From: Prosapia bicincta
Lineage: Eukaryota > Arthropoda > Insecta > Hemiptera > Cercopidae
Direction of reading: 5' to 3'
Assembly: GCA_036971475.1 (NCBI GenBank)
Contig: JBAIZL010000005.1
Location: 162,421,886 to 162,485,885 of the forward strand
DNA length: 64,000 nt
Position 1 is the stretch's first letter. Every line of letters starts with the position of its first letter. Positions 33,550-46,269 of the stretch are shown one piece after another. Below the pieces are notes generated by a model. It had not been told where the DNA came from. It ran no database searches and saw nothing but the letters and a program-made list of their open reading frames with translations. A program made the position numbers and the translations under genes.

Positions 33550-35402
33550 TATTTTACGTAATAAAATACAGTTTTATAAACTGAGTACAGCTTTAAGTTT
33601 TCCATGAAAAACGATGATTTTAACACATTTCCTTTTTCACTATTATTATTTAGTACATTAAGAACTATTTTTAATTGAAATCAGTTTTAAACGAGTTATC
33701 ATTCACCAGCTTCAAGAGAAGAAACAAATAAAATTGCAACATTTAACAGCAATGTCTATATGACTAGATCAAATAATAAATTGCTCCGCAAATACAGTAT
33801 TTGATAAGACTGATAGATAAGTTAAAGACGTGGAACTAATAAACAATACATTTATAGAGATTTTAACGCTTTCATTGAAAGGTAGTTTTCCTTGAATCAG
33901 CTTGAGTTTATCTGAAGTTATAAATTATCAACTCATGGTCGTACATTATATTCTGTTTGAGATTAAATTTATAAACTAGTTGGAAACGTTATTAAGAAAA
34001 CCCGTCTAGAGGAAAAAATTACTAGTTTCATTAAATCCGATTTGAAAGATAATTGGATTTTCCCAGGAATATTTTAATTCAAAATTGTAAAACTGGGAAG
34101 CTTTTAACATATAAGGGCGGTGTTAATGAACGTACATAAAAATAATACCAACAATTTAGAGGAAAATGAAAGTAAAATGTAGTTAAATAAGTATGTTTAA
34201 ATTACGAATACAATAAATAAAATAAAGTGGATCTAGAAATTTTCCAAATTAGGAATCCCTACTTTTTCCACTAGCAGGGGTTTTCCCCTTTATTTTAATT
34301 CAATAAGAATAATGCTGACTAACCAAAACTACGGCATCGGCATCGAGTAGATGCTTAATAAATTGTGAAAATACCTAATTTCAAACAAATGCATTGTAAA
34401 CGCTAAAAAGAGAAACAATAAACTAAAAACAAAAGAATTACATTTTTAAAACCGATAAAACTGAACATTTAATAATTCAGCTTTACATTAAAAGAGGTTA
34501 ATCAGATTGTATTCAGCTATCAGTTTGAATCCTTAGTCTACCAATGAGTTGGCGACAAAAATTATTAGTCTATATTTTAAATTAAAATAGTTTTCAATTA
34601 CTTGATTTAATATATTAACAGAATCAATTTTAATATTTTTATAGCTTTAATAGAGTCCACACACCTTTAATAGAGACATTTTCACCTGATTTTATTTAGG
34701 ATTTTATTCAAGAGCAAAGCATCTAGAAAAATCAGAAGATCCAATTACTAATTAATTTATAATGTATTGTTCATGACATATGAGAACTTCCAAAAGAATT
34801 GCTAATAATTCTTTCGAAATGTAAATATCAGAAAAAATATGTTGTTAATGTAAAGAGGAGAAATTTGAAGTGAAGTCTAATAATAAAATTATAGATCTCA
34901 TATTATATTTTACAAGGAATGTAGTTTTTAGTTTATTAAATTTTAAATGAATAAATATCAAATAAATGTATTACATGAAGTCGTAGTAACAATAATCTAC
35001 CTTTTCCAAAATACGTAGCCTACAGTTTTAAATAGTCGTGTATAACTTGCATTTTGAAATTTTAATCTGTTATGAAAAACGCCACTGTTTAGGTACAGGT
35101 AAGTTGACCTTTTCTACATGCATATTCATTTAGCGCTTTTTACAGCAATTTTTTGTTCAAATGTTTGTGTAGTGACAGTCTTTTTCTTTTATGTATTGTC
35201 TATGGTTTTATACAGAGTACACATTCCTTTATACGGTTAGTTTAAGGAGATTATTATTCGAGAGATGGCATAAACTACCAGGAATCTAATTAAAATACCC
35301 ATAATGGCGTAGTAGAATAATATAAACAGTTCTTGTTTGAATAAAAGCAGTTCATATTGTATAAAAAAGCATAAATATAGACAAATCTTGTTCAGTACTC
35401 AC
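33550..35402. other. AT-rich intron sequence of the Pvf gene
   Basis: No exon, transposon terminus or RNA gene was recognised. The next Pvf exon, expected to complete the cystine-knot domain, was not found between here and 17.8 kb. Confidence 0.35.
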
Positions 35403-35650
35403 ATAGAAGTAAAGCTCGACCATCTTGCTAGTCTTGGGTCCGCAGCGCTGGGTTGTACCGCCGCAGCATCCGGTATCGTCGCCGCACTGGTACAAGATGG
35501 TACAGGCAGGTACGTACAGCTTGTTGGACGGGTAAAGATCACTCACCCGCACCACCTTCGGCCTCGGCAACTTGCAAAGTGTTTCCCGCGACATTTCCTT
35601 GTTGTGCTTGTACACTTCGAAGTTGGCATTGTTGTCCTGGTTAATTGAAT
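35403..35650 (-). CDS. PDGF/VEGF-related factor, cystine-knot exon (partial gene)
   Basis: This exon of a secreted growth factor, the family ligand of insect PVR-type receptor tyrosine kinases, is 248 bp. It is bounded by an acceptor (TTCTTCTACAG) and a strong donor (GTGAGT); it enters with 2 nt of a split codon and leaves in phase 0. It encodes 82 residues: an acidic/polar linker, MSRETLCKLPRPKVV, VSDLYPSN, PACTILYQCGDDTGCC and RCGP, then ELYFY. The P-x-C..C..GCC spacing is the PDGF/VEGF cystine-knot signature, with T replacing the usual V after the cysteine. The closing HTxCxC segment must lie on a downstream exon not found here. The specific paralogue cannot be named. Confidence 0.88.
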
Positions 35651-38600
35651 CTGTAGAAGAAAATACATAAATAACAAAATGTATTTTTTACATTATTCAA
35701 TTTAATTTATTTTCGTTCATACAGGTCTCCCACCGTGTTGATTTAAGGGTCTGGAGTGTATAGGGAAAGTCACGGAGGTTAAAACGCAACCCTCTCTACA
35801 CGAACAAATGAGTTGAACGACGAAAAATAATAAAAATAATTTGTATCAATAGTAAAAATTAATGTTACCATCAGGAAGATGTATTATATCAAACAAATAA
35901 GAACAAATATAACTAGTTGTTAGTTACACCACTAGGGCAGCCACTTCACTACTAAAAGTGTTATACAGATCAAGTCAGATGTAACCTAAACCTCAGCGAT
36001 CCGAAGCCCAAGTGTAGGAGTTTGAAAGTGTTCTTATAAAAGACGTAAATAACGAAAGATTGTGAAATACAGATGAAAGCGGACGAAGATCATCTAGGCC
36101 CTGAAACCCTAATATCTAGTAGAGGGCACAGATAGAGCAAAATCAGATAGAGCCTAAAAGTCAGTACATGAAACCACTACCCTTATGAATCTGATTTAAA
36201 ACTCGTTAATGGGTGAAGCCCGAAACGTAGTCTTGGTGTCACGATCCTGTACTAATGTATGAAAAAAAACCTCAGTGTAGGCTAAGGGCTGGAATGGCCA
36301 CAGACCCGTTACTGGACGAGATCTCTAACTAGAACCTACAGTTTCGACAGCTTTAATAGAGGCTTCGACCAGTAGAGGCTTCTGTCGGTTAGTATTTCCG
36401 TATTGCTAGACTATCCAGTGTGGTTAGTGCAGAACAGTTACGTGCAGAATAAACTTTCATCCATTTCGAGTCACCTTATCTTAGCGCGGAATCCCAGAGA
36501 AAAGATTAGAGTTTAATCAGAGAGCCTAACATGACTACTAATCCTTGCGAGCAAAAAGTGAATGCAGATAATTAGACGAGATTACAAGCTTACTATTTCC
36601 TTTCCAGTGTCTTACCGTTGGCTGCTGACGTTGCATCCTGAGCCGATCAGGCTCGCAGGACGTTCGGCTGTTAGCGATTTCAGTCATATTTTTTTTATAA
36701 AAATATTATGTCCAATTTCTTGATCTATATACTTATACAGAATCAAGGATAATATAATCATATAGTATTGTAGGATCTGATGTCAAATCAGATAAACCAA
36801 TTTTTAATTCATTATAAAAAAATTATAATGAAGTTTATTGGTCAAAGTAAAATCTATTTCTTGAATTATATTGAAACAAAGATGGTCATATTTTAAACAA
36901 AGCTTTCAACATTGTTTTCCATGACAAATAATTAGCCACGTGTTACCCAAAAGACGTCACAAAACCACGGGCTATACAAGTAATTATATGGCGAAAGATT
37001 CCCTAAAAGAGTGCCAAGCTGCTATAGAAAAGTGATTTTGAAATACTGACTCTTTGTATGGACATTGATATTCTGATTTTGAATCCTGCCTGATTAAAAT
37101 GAAATCAGTTAACTACATGCGAAAATAAACCCTTATTATTTTCAATTTGTTTCTTTAGCAGCCACGATTATTTCAGAATTTGAGCGGTGAAACCAGTCGT
37201 TAAAGCTTTCCCTCGCCTACAACAAAATTTCAGCTACATCTTTACTTCCATTTGTTAAAAATGAAATGTCAGGACTTTTAACGAGTGAGTCTTGTGTATT
37301 TATAATGAGTCGCATTCTTGCTTGAAGTGTGCGACGGAGGAGTACATAAAAACTGTAAGAAAAACATAATTTAAAGTTTTGTTTAAACTCAGAATGTCGG
37401 TATAAACGTTTTGTAGCTTATAGCATTTGTTTATTAATCCACTTTAACATAATTCGAGATAAAACAACCTAAAAGTTAAATTTTACAGTTGTATCTTCCC
37501 TCCAGTAAGTACAAAGACAAAAAGATGTAATTTGTAAAAAACTTTTGTTTGTAATAGTAAAATTTTAAGAAAATCACTAAAACATTGTGATTTTGTTTTA
37601 AATTTAAGGAAATCTCATTTTCAATTATTGTAACTATGTATTCAAATTACATAGTAAAAACGTAGCGTCATTTTCCAAAACAGACGTCGCACGTTAGAAT
37701 TCTTCTACACCCAGAAATAGCGCTGTATATTTTGGTCTAGGAATTCACATGACACTATTTCGAATTAAATTGAAACCCATTTACATCTATTAAAATAGGT
37801 TGGTAACCCTGACAACTCTTCGGCTTAAATCACCCGACTGACAGCTATTAGGCCTTACGTGGGATGAAGGGGCGGCCACGTTGCCGTACTACTTGCCAAA
37901 AGAACCTACGGAAATACTTTCAATTATTTTGACCTTTTGTTTCAAGGTAGACCTTGAAATTTTTTGGAGACCGTAAAAGGCAGCTGCGGTAAGGCAGTAT
38001 CGATGGTAAATTGATAAATATTCAAAAACAACTATTCGGAAGAGTTAAATATTTTATTGAATTGGGTGACGACGTTTTTTATCCCTTTAGATTACCTTTA
38101 TTTTATTTATGTTTCAATATTTTTTCTATTTCTTAAGTTATAGTTGAATAACTCTGAAATTGAATAATATCAATGTTTTGTGATAGAAAAACGTCACTTG
38201 GAACAAAATAATTAATTTTTTATTAACATACGAATGCGAAAATTGATTAAAAAAAAATATACATTCGTACTGTATTTTTCCCAAACATAATTCACCATAT
38301 TTTAATTGATTAAATTACTGTTTTGAAAAAGTAATTAGAAAAACTTATAACAGAATAATCGACACAAGAATAATAAAACACCAAACTAAACAAGCAAAGA
38401 GATAACTACACAGACAAGCAAGTAAGGCAGAACGATACGACAAATCAAAACAAGGTAATAAACATCCAGAGAGAAACATATAATGTTTTAAGAGAGATGT
38501 AAATATAAACGTCAACTAACCTGAACAAACGTCCAATTAAGGTATTTTACAAAGGTAATAAGGAGACAGCGATTCAATCAGACATTTCGGACGACTAGTG

Positions 38601-39490
38601 TGCATCTTTAGTGGTCAACTAATGTAAACGACACATTAAAGATTATTAACTATCGGTTAGGTAGTGGTGGGGATATTAATAGACATAAAGATGAGCCATA
38701 CAGCTCCTCTGGTCATGGGAAACGGAAGAAATCCATAGTTCAGGTGTGAAGCTCTGACGCAAAACTAATATAAACAATGCCAAAGAAAGATGTCAAACAG
38801 CTACTCAACCGAAGGGATGTTGAGTGACAGATGACGTGTAGCTGGACCACCGCAGAAACATAAGTTCCAATGAGTGTTAGACACCTTCTTCATCCACTTT
38901 TCTAGAAGCTTTTATAGATACGGTTCCGGAAGGCTTAGTATTTTTTTATTTCCTTCCGGAACTGTAGAGATTTCTATCAGCATGGAGTCAAAAGCGGCCG
39001 GTCCGTAAGCTAAGACTATATACAAACCTTCGTGAAGTATAAAAAAAACTTTTGCATTTTAATTTTGTATAGTGAATTTGAAACTAAGAATAATATTTAA
39101 TTAAATAATTAATAAACCAAAATGCAAAAGAAATGAAAAATATTGAAATTAAATTATCAGTCAATTTTAAATGTTAAACGTATATTTGTACGAGTTAAAA
39201 GTGTCGATGACATTCTTGTGTATTATTATTGTAATTAAAAATTCATAATTGGCCTCTAAAAAGTATTGTTCTTTAATTTAAAAAACAACAAAATTGAATA
39301 AAACAGTAAGCCAATTATTCGTTTTAATAGGACAAACACAATATAGGCCATATAGTAAATTTTGTATTTTCACGTAGCTCATTCACGGGGACAGATTTGA
39401 TGAGGGTTTTGCAAATACTGTATACATCCTACGAACGCAAGAGTCATGCCTGGCATGGGTAGTTCAATTGTTATAGATGTCTACGATGAA
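35651..39490. other. Pvf intron, 5' to the cystine-knot exon; no gene recognised
   Basis: AT-rich. A GC-richer patch at 36,615-36,670 reads on the minus strand as a short ATG segment followed by GTAAGA, but its phase does not fit the Pvf exon. A hairpin lies at 38,923-38,962. Confidence 0.35.
38923..38962. other. Perfect 11-bp hairpin
   Basis: GTTCCGGAAGG and its exact complement CCTTCCGGAAC are separated by 18 nt, with partial pairing continuing outward (TAGA../..TCTA). The arms contain the palindrome TTCCGGAA. Function unknown; it may be part of a small foldback repeat. Confidence 0.6.
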
Positions 39491-39699
39491 GTTACAGATT
39501 AAGGATTGTCGCACATTGGGTCCGTTCAGTTCAGTCCGCTCAGCTCAGTCAGCTCCGTTCCGGCAGTTTTCCCACACATTGCGTCCGTTCGGTTCGCTCA
39601 GTTCAGCCGTTAAGTTTGAGCGCCAACCTCCAGTGGACGGCAGACACTGTCAATGTTTGCATGTAAATTCTTTGTATCAGCTTTTCAGTTTGTGGGATT

Positions 39700-39875
39700 A
39701 TGAGTTCCAGCAGTAGTGACGAAGAAACTGTTGTAATAGCATTGACATTAGCTGCAGAAGAGGATGATCAAGTATCAAGGAAAAAAGAAAGATTTGGGTG
39801 CACAGTATTCATGCCGCACGGGATAGTGAGGGAGAGTATCTCCTTCATTATAATATTATAGTAATCCTTGTGTGA
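39700..39875 (+). pseudogene. Harbinger nuclease, N-terminal stub
   Basis: Starts MSSSSSDEETVVIALTLAAE with the acidic head seen in Harbinger nucleases. After a frame change near 39,793 it continues WVHSIHAARDSEGEYLLHYN, a conserved N-terminal block in insect members, to a stop at 39873-39875. The catalytic DDE region is absent. Confidence 0.75.
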
Positions 39876-39935
39876 CAGGTCGTGCAACATTGAATATTCA
39901 TGTACTGCTGAAATAAGTCGCTCATCAAAACTCAT
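39845..39935 (-). pseudogene. Harbinger MADF/Myb-like protein, N-terminal stub
   Basis: From an ATG at 39935 the minus strand reads MSFDERLISAVHEY, then LHDLSHKDYYN, the opening of a MADF-type DNA-binding domain found in the second Harbinger gene. It meets the nuclease stub near 39,850-39,870; the remainder of the domain is missing. Confidence 0.7.
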
Positions 39936-40743
39936 CTTAAAAATAAATAAATCAACAATCCAATAATCACAGCAATGCGAACATGTGTCAGATAGCCCGT
40001 GTTCAGTTGCACAACACTACTGACTATCTGTACTCTGCGCATACGCGGCGTCTCTCACTCGCTTCCGGAAAAGTAACTCACTGATTGAAAAGTGACTGAG
40101 ACGGAAGTAGCAGACTGAACTGAACTGACGGAGCAGATGCTGTGTGCTGTACTAAATTTAATTACGTTGTTTCCGAATTTTGGCGTAAAATTAAAATTTA
40201 TAACTAAATAATAATTGAAGTTAACTTTTAGACTTACTCTTGTTCGTAATAATATTTGCGACTTGTAGTCACACAAGCGCGGAGGCACATACACTCGATT
40301 TGTTTCTCTTTGTAGGTATAATTCAATAACAATAACAATCCAATCTGAATGAAACTCAGCCTTCTAATTACATCTTTTCAGTTACGTAACATTAACAGAA
40401 CGTTTTAATTGCTTGGTTTCACGGTCAGGCCTGAAATTAAATTAACAAGAATAACTGAACACTGATTGGACCACGCCTATTTAAAATAACAAATGTCCCT
40501 TCAAAGACGTGAGATAATATGGTCCTCAGTAGAGGATAAAGAAACATTATTTGTTTGTAAGGATTTGTATTAGCAATGAATTCATCGAGAGCAACTATGC
40601 TGAAGAAGCCATTCAGGGTAGTAACCTAAAGAGGTTTTCTATGACACGGGAGAAGTTACAATGACCCAAACTATATAGGCACTGAGGATGTCGCTTCGTC
40701 ATCTAATCTGTTGCAGTTTTCGTTGACTTTATCGAAGTAAATT

Positions 40744-40926
40744 TCATCGAGTTTGCAGTCGGAGATACTTCTTTAGCAACACTTCTTCATCAATGATATT
40801 TTTGGTTTCTTCCTTGAATTCTCCAACCGTGTGACGTCGTCCATATTGTTTTATTTCTATAACGTAGAAAATCGGTATTTTCACGCCTTCGTCTACTTTT
40901 TTGACGTCATTATTTCGGGCTGTCAT
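40744..40926 (-). other. Unclassified 60-codon open frame with protein-like composition
   Basis: The frame begins MTARNNDVKKVDEG and is rich in K, E and hydrophobics (IFYVIEIKQYGRRH, KEETKNIIDEE). It may be open for a few codons before the ATG. No splice partners or family could be assigned. It could be an exon, a transposon fragment or chance. Confidence 0.2.
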
Positions 40927-41284
40927 GATCTCTTCTACGCAGTGTCAGAGGTAACGTTAAAAAGTTATGGTCGCTTTCTGATCATGACAAGCTTCTTCCC
41001 CAAACAAGTAATAAAATAAAAATATATATTATTCGTAATCAAAATGTTTCGTAGTCAAAAGACCCACAAGATTTACATTAAGAAAGACAGTGAAACGAAC
41101 AAAATAGGCAAGAACTAAATAGATATATACAAAATAAATTGATTGGAAAGGACACATGGAATGGAGGGGAAGGCGAAGAACTATTACCATAACCTATATA
41201 AATTAAGAACCATAAAAAAGATATTTTTATAAAGGGAAGTGAAAAATAGGAAGAAGGGGTAAGAAAAATAGAGAGTTATATTAT

Positions 41285-41286
41285 AG

Positions 41287-41371
<85 letters not shown>
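41285..41371. repeat. Compound (TA)n(GATA)n(GA)n microsatellite
   Basis: (TA) 41,285-41,320, a few AGATAG units, then (GA) to 41,371. Confidence 0.95.
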
Positions 41372-41375
<4 letters not shown>

Positions 41376-41379
41376 TTAT

Positions 41380-42985
41380 AGGGATAGGCAAATAGGAGAG
41401 GGAAGGTAATAAAATTTGTTAGAGATAATGAAATTATGATTTTCAAGTCATTTATTTAAACAATCTATAGGCCTAATTAATAAATTGATTACCTAGTAAT
41501 ACAACTTTTATATTCTATTTTATCCAAAGAATTTCCATTAAAATTAATAAAGTTCTTAATCATAATAAATTAATAATTTCAAATGAAATTATATTAAAAT
41601 CTTTGGAATTGCTTTAGAAAAATACATTATACATGAGTGTTGGATACCTCAATTAGAAGAAACAAGAACATTGAAGTAGATGTATTATAGTACATAAATA
41701 AAATTGTTATAAAAATATTAATGTCCACAATAAAATAACAGGCTGTAAATTTGGCGATTAAAAAAGGAATTAGTGACTGGAAGTATGGAGAAGATGCGAA
41801 CGTGTGGTTAGGAACGCGTATCTACCAAGCGCAGTTAGCCAGCTGGTCCATTGTTGCTTTCATAATTAGAAGACGATGTGAGGAATGCCACATGGTATCT
41901 GTTACTTAACGTCTCCGAAAAAAAGGAGAAAAACGTAAGCAAATAATTTCACGATAAGTAAAAAAAAAACAAAACCCATTAAAGAAGTAGACTTCACAAA
42001 ATCGGTGTGCCCTTTGAAGATGTTTTACAACCTCATTAAACTGATATTAAGGTTGATTCTGTTTTTTACGTGTCCTATTGCGTACGTCGAAAAAAGTAAT
42101 TTTTGGATTGGTGTTTCCAACTGATACTTCTGTCTTCATTCTGAGAAAAAAATGGCAAAATTCAGTACTGTAACATAAGTTTGTGTTTTAATCTCAAATT
42201 TCCAACAGGATTTTCGTTTTAATATTGACAACTTAAGGTTAAATCTAGCTAGAAAATAATTTAAAATAGACGTACTTTGATCAGAGTATATAATTAAAAG
42301 TATATAATAATCTATGTGTACAGTATTTATATCTATGTTATAAAATATTATATATAGGCTAACATTATTAACTATTTATTACCATGTGTTTTTAATTTAT
42401 AAATTGATAATTTTCATAGTAATATTTATGATACTTAGAGAAGTAAAAGGTTAAAAAGTGTTTTGTACAACAAGGTATTTTATTCTAGAAATTAATAAAA
42501 AACTAAAAATCCTTTAAATTAAAATATTTGGATTCTCTGATAATATTTAAAAAAATATTTTATAAACATCTAGTTCGGTTACATGGGTACAACCCATTAT
42601 AGATTACATGTAACCGTTTCATTACACCCCTTTTCACAGCGTGTTTTACTTTATTTCAAGTAGAATATTTTCTCAATGTTATAGGTCATACGTCAGTTGC
42701 CATAAAATCTAGATGGATTTGGGTAGAATAATTAATATTTCTGATAAAACCAAGCTTTCTAGACAACGACCTAGAAAATGAAGTAAGGACTGAATGTTTA
42801 AAATAGCACTGAGCGGCAAACCAACTGAAGATCAGGGTCATGACAGTGGTCGAACAGGTGAAGATTAAAAGAGTGCAATCTAGATCAAGGTTTTGGTTAC
42901 ATTTGTGAAAGAATAAATAACGGACAATGTTCATATTAAATTATTTTAGTTAAATAAAAGGTAATGTCAAAATAGAAATTTAACT
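41380..42985. other. AT-rich Pvf intron sequence
   Basis: Nothing recognised; no open frame with coding character. Confidence 0.35.
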
Positions 42986-43024
42986 GAATTACAGTTAATA
43001 TTTTCTGCTGTGAGTGTTCGTGCG

Positions 43025-43112
43025 TGCGTATATGTGTGTGTGTGTGTGTGTTTGCATGTGCGTGTGTGCATGCGTGAGCGCGTGTGCGTGTGCGTGCGTG
43101 TGTGTGAGTGAG

Positions 43113-43152
<40 letters not shown>

Positions 43153-43155
43153 AGT
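43025..43155. repeat. Compound (GT)n/(TA)n microsatellite
   Basis: GT tracts with GC interruptions around a short (TA)n at 43,113-43,130. Confidence 0.93.
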
Positions 43156-43169
43156 GTTTATATATCTAA

Positions 43170-45500
43170 AAATAATGATTTTGTATTCCCTTACGAAGAG
43201 TAAAGTATAAACTGTCGAAAAGTCCATGAATATTACTAAAACTATTTATTTTAATAAGTACATTATCGTTGTTATAGACAACTTTAATAGAATTGCCACA
43301 GTACAAAAGTAACTAAATAAACAAACACAAAACGAAACCAAAAAGACAGGCGATAAACAGTAACCCAAAGAGAATGAGTTCCCGCCTTTGACGGGGAAAT
43401 GTTAAGCGACGAAACCTTAGGCACCTGAACAGTAAATTAGGCTACTTTCGCTTGTCATTCTGTAGCTTGACTCCCGAGCAACCAAACCACCCTACACGCC
43501 TGGCTACTCGAGCACAAAAGGTTATTTATACAGTTAAGTGGCACTCCAACCACTACACCCACTAACCCACAAACTCCTGTCTAATCTCCCATGTTTATAT
43601 GTTTAGACACAGATAGCAGCACCGTCATGATAAAGCGGCGAGCAAATGAAGTTAAAACAGGTCCAATGTTTGACGTACACTCCTGGTCAGCGGAAGGGTA
43701 GCGTAGTACGTGTTGGCGCGTACATTATATTATCTTTATAAACATACTAATGCAAGGCTCATTTTGGAGTGCGCCGCCGCACATTGTTTGACTATGTTAA
43801 CGTTTGTGGTCTTGGAAACAGGGAGATTGAAAACTGTGGGGGAAACGTTGGAAAATAATCAAACATAACCGACTGAAAACAAAAATGTCCGACGAACATA
43901 TATCGCAATTAGAATAGTTTTCATGTGGCCTCATGTTGTGTTTTTCGAGAAATAAACTAACAATATCAACGAATAAACCTTGTATTAACGAAATTTGTAT
44001 ATATCAACTCATTTGGGAAAGTATTTACAATATATAGTTTCAATTTCAATATTTTAGAGATAAACAAATGTTTAATAAAGTTCACATGCACTTCTTAATT
44101 AAGGTTTTTTTAACATTTTTTTTTCTAAGTTTAACCATTATTTCTGGTTACGACATTTATAAAACGTTTTCCAATATATATTATTTAATAACTTATGTGA
44201 ATCTGAAATTAATGGGATGTAGTGCTTAAATGGTATATAATTACACCAAAATAACCTTGTTGATTAGGCAAATAACCTGCAGTGTATCTGTAAAAAAAAA
44301 CAAAACGTGACAGTAATAGAGGCTAAAGCCACTAAAAATAGGAGCCTAATCAATAGAAAACCTTTTTACAGATGTTAAAAACTTTACTAAATAAAAATTC
44401 CATTTCACAAATGCAATAGAAGTTGATTCTTAAAATCTCAGTCGCGCCTAAAGAAAATTTCGCTTCAAAAATCGGAATAAAAATAAAAATCTTGCTATTA
44501 TCGAATTACTGTAGTGATATTTATTGATATATAAATTAATTTAGCTATTAGCGAATAGAAAGTGCTGAATAATAATCAAACTAATGAAGTTAATAACGCT
44601 AAACTTGAAATTATACAATATATAAAGCTACGTAACCTATACGTTAAAATAGCTAATCTGCCATTTAATGTGCAAGACATATGGGTAAAAACAGCTGTTC
44701 TATGAAATCAGATAACTTAATAATGTGAAGCGGTGAAATCTCTAATGCAGCGAACTGAAGGAGTTTTCTCCATGCCAAAAAGTGTCCAGCGCTCCCAGGA
44801 ACGTTTTCAGTTCAAAAACTTTTAAAACAGCGTTCAATATAATTTTTAAATATTTAATAAAGTTGTAACAATAGTTTTTATATAGTTTGACTTAAATAAC
44901 ATTTTAAAACGTTATGAACAGAATAAACACAAAAGCTTCATTTTATTTTCCACCATATTTAAAATTTTAAGCAATAAGTCTAGGGTTATGATGAATAATG
45001 ATAGTCTATGAAGACGTGATCATGACTATGATGAGAGTAGAAGTTCTTTCCAAGGAACTAATTAATCAATAATAAATATAATGTATTCCAACGACGTATA
45101 CACTATAATATAACACAGTATTTCAGTGATTTGTACACTAAATTATACAACTGTCTTTCAGTATTTTAAAGGATTATTCTATGGTAACTGAATGCAGTGA
45201 AGAAAATCCTGGTTTTATTTAATCCGGAGAACAAACTCGCGAATTGTTCCCGCCTCAGCCCCGTCTAAGTAACGGGATTAACCTTAACATAAAACAATGG
45301 GTAATGAGGAAGCGCGATAACCCGCAGCGTCGTAAAGATAAGGCGTGTGCTTTTGTCAATGGGACCATCTTCAGTTTGGCAATGTTTCCCCACCTGTTCT
45401 AACTTTGCAGCCAGCTTGCCGCTTCCATAGGATCAGGTCTTTCACATCTTGTGTGGAAAGAGTAGGCCTACACAAACATTACAAAGAGGCTCTTTACTTA
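43170..45500. other. Pvf intron sequence, no gene recognised
   Basis: AT-rich, with GC-richer patches at 43,370-43,520 and 43,660-43,790 that hold no supported exon. A weak dispersed-repeat resemblance (AACAGCTGTTCTATG) lies near 44,690. Confidence 0.3.
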
Positions 45501-45503
45501 TGC

Positions 45504-45509
45504 GCTCGC

Positions 45510-45540
<31 letters not shown>

Positions 45541-45548
45541 TGTGTGTG
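45504..45548. repeat. (CG)n(TG)n microsatellite
   Basis: CG repeats passing directly into TG repeats; the overlying open frame is an artefact. Confidence 0.95.
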
Positions 45549-46126
45549 CGAGTAATATTTATATATACATTTTTTGGGTGGGACACAAAAAAGTAACCCC
45601 GTAAAAAAATGTAACACAATTGAAATGAAAACTGTTTATTTACGAAATATCTTGGATTATTATAAAGATTTACAAATACAACAAAGATCGTGTAGCAAGA
45701 TCTGCATCACACCAACTTGCTGTGATAAATCCCGAGTCGACAAACGGACTTTCTTATATGAGATGCGATATTAGCAACAACTACAGACGTTTAGACTAAA
45801 TTAGGCTTATTTATCGATTTACAATTGTGCCCGTACTACGCCATTTTCGTAACAATATTTGAACCATCCTCTTGCCAGGAATAGTACTCAATGGGCATAT
45901 CTCAAGAAACTTTTCACACGTTTCATTAATTGAACCGTTTCGTACATATAACTCTACAATAAAAACTCTCCGTTACACTGAATACTATTTCAATCTCCCA
46001 AGTAGCTAGTCTATATACGTGGTGTTTGCTATGCTATTATAACTACATTTGCAGGTTGTACACGGTAAGAGAAAAATCGGAGAAATTTGCCTTGATTTGC
46101 CATAAACATTATACAATCTCGGCTAA

Positions 46127-46128
<2 letters not shown>

Positions 46129-46180
<52 letters not shown>

Positions 46181-46203
46181 AATATATTTAAATATATATA
46201 TAA

Positions 46204-46253
<50 letters not shown>

Positions 46254-46260
46254 AGAGAGA
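46129..46260. repeat. Compound (CT)n(AT)n microsatellite
   Basis: (CT) 46,129-46,158, then interrupted (AT)n to about 46,250 and a short GA tract. Confidence 0.95.
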
Positions 46261-46269
46261 GAAAGTGAG

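Larger units (their letters stand above)
39503..40152. mobile_element. Internally deleted PIF/Harbinger element
   Basis: 650 bp flanked by the 3-bp target TAA on both sides (39500-39502 and 40153-40155), as in PIF/Harbinger. The ends are imperfect inverted repeats sharing TCCGT..TTCAGTTCAGTC and GCT, and a second GTCCGTTCGGTTC-type motif lies inside the left end. The interior keeps the first codons of both Harbinger genes facing each other, a nuclease (plus) and a MADF/Myb-like protein (minus), joined where everything between was lost. Non-autonomous. It lies in the Pvf intron. Confidence 0.83.

Noticed and set aside
36619..36672. Minus-strand ATG segment followed by GTAAGA, possible Pvf first exon
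   Set aside because: It ends in phase 0, whereas the Pvf cystine-knot exon needs one leftover base; the product of seven codons has no signal-peptide character.
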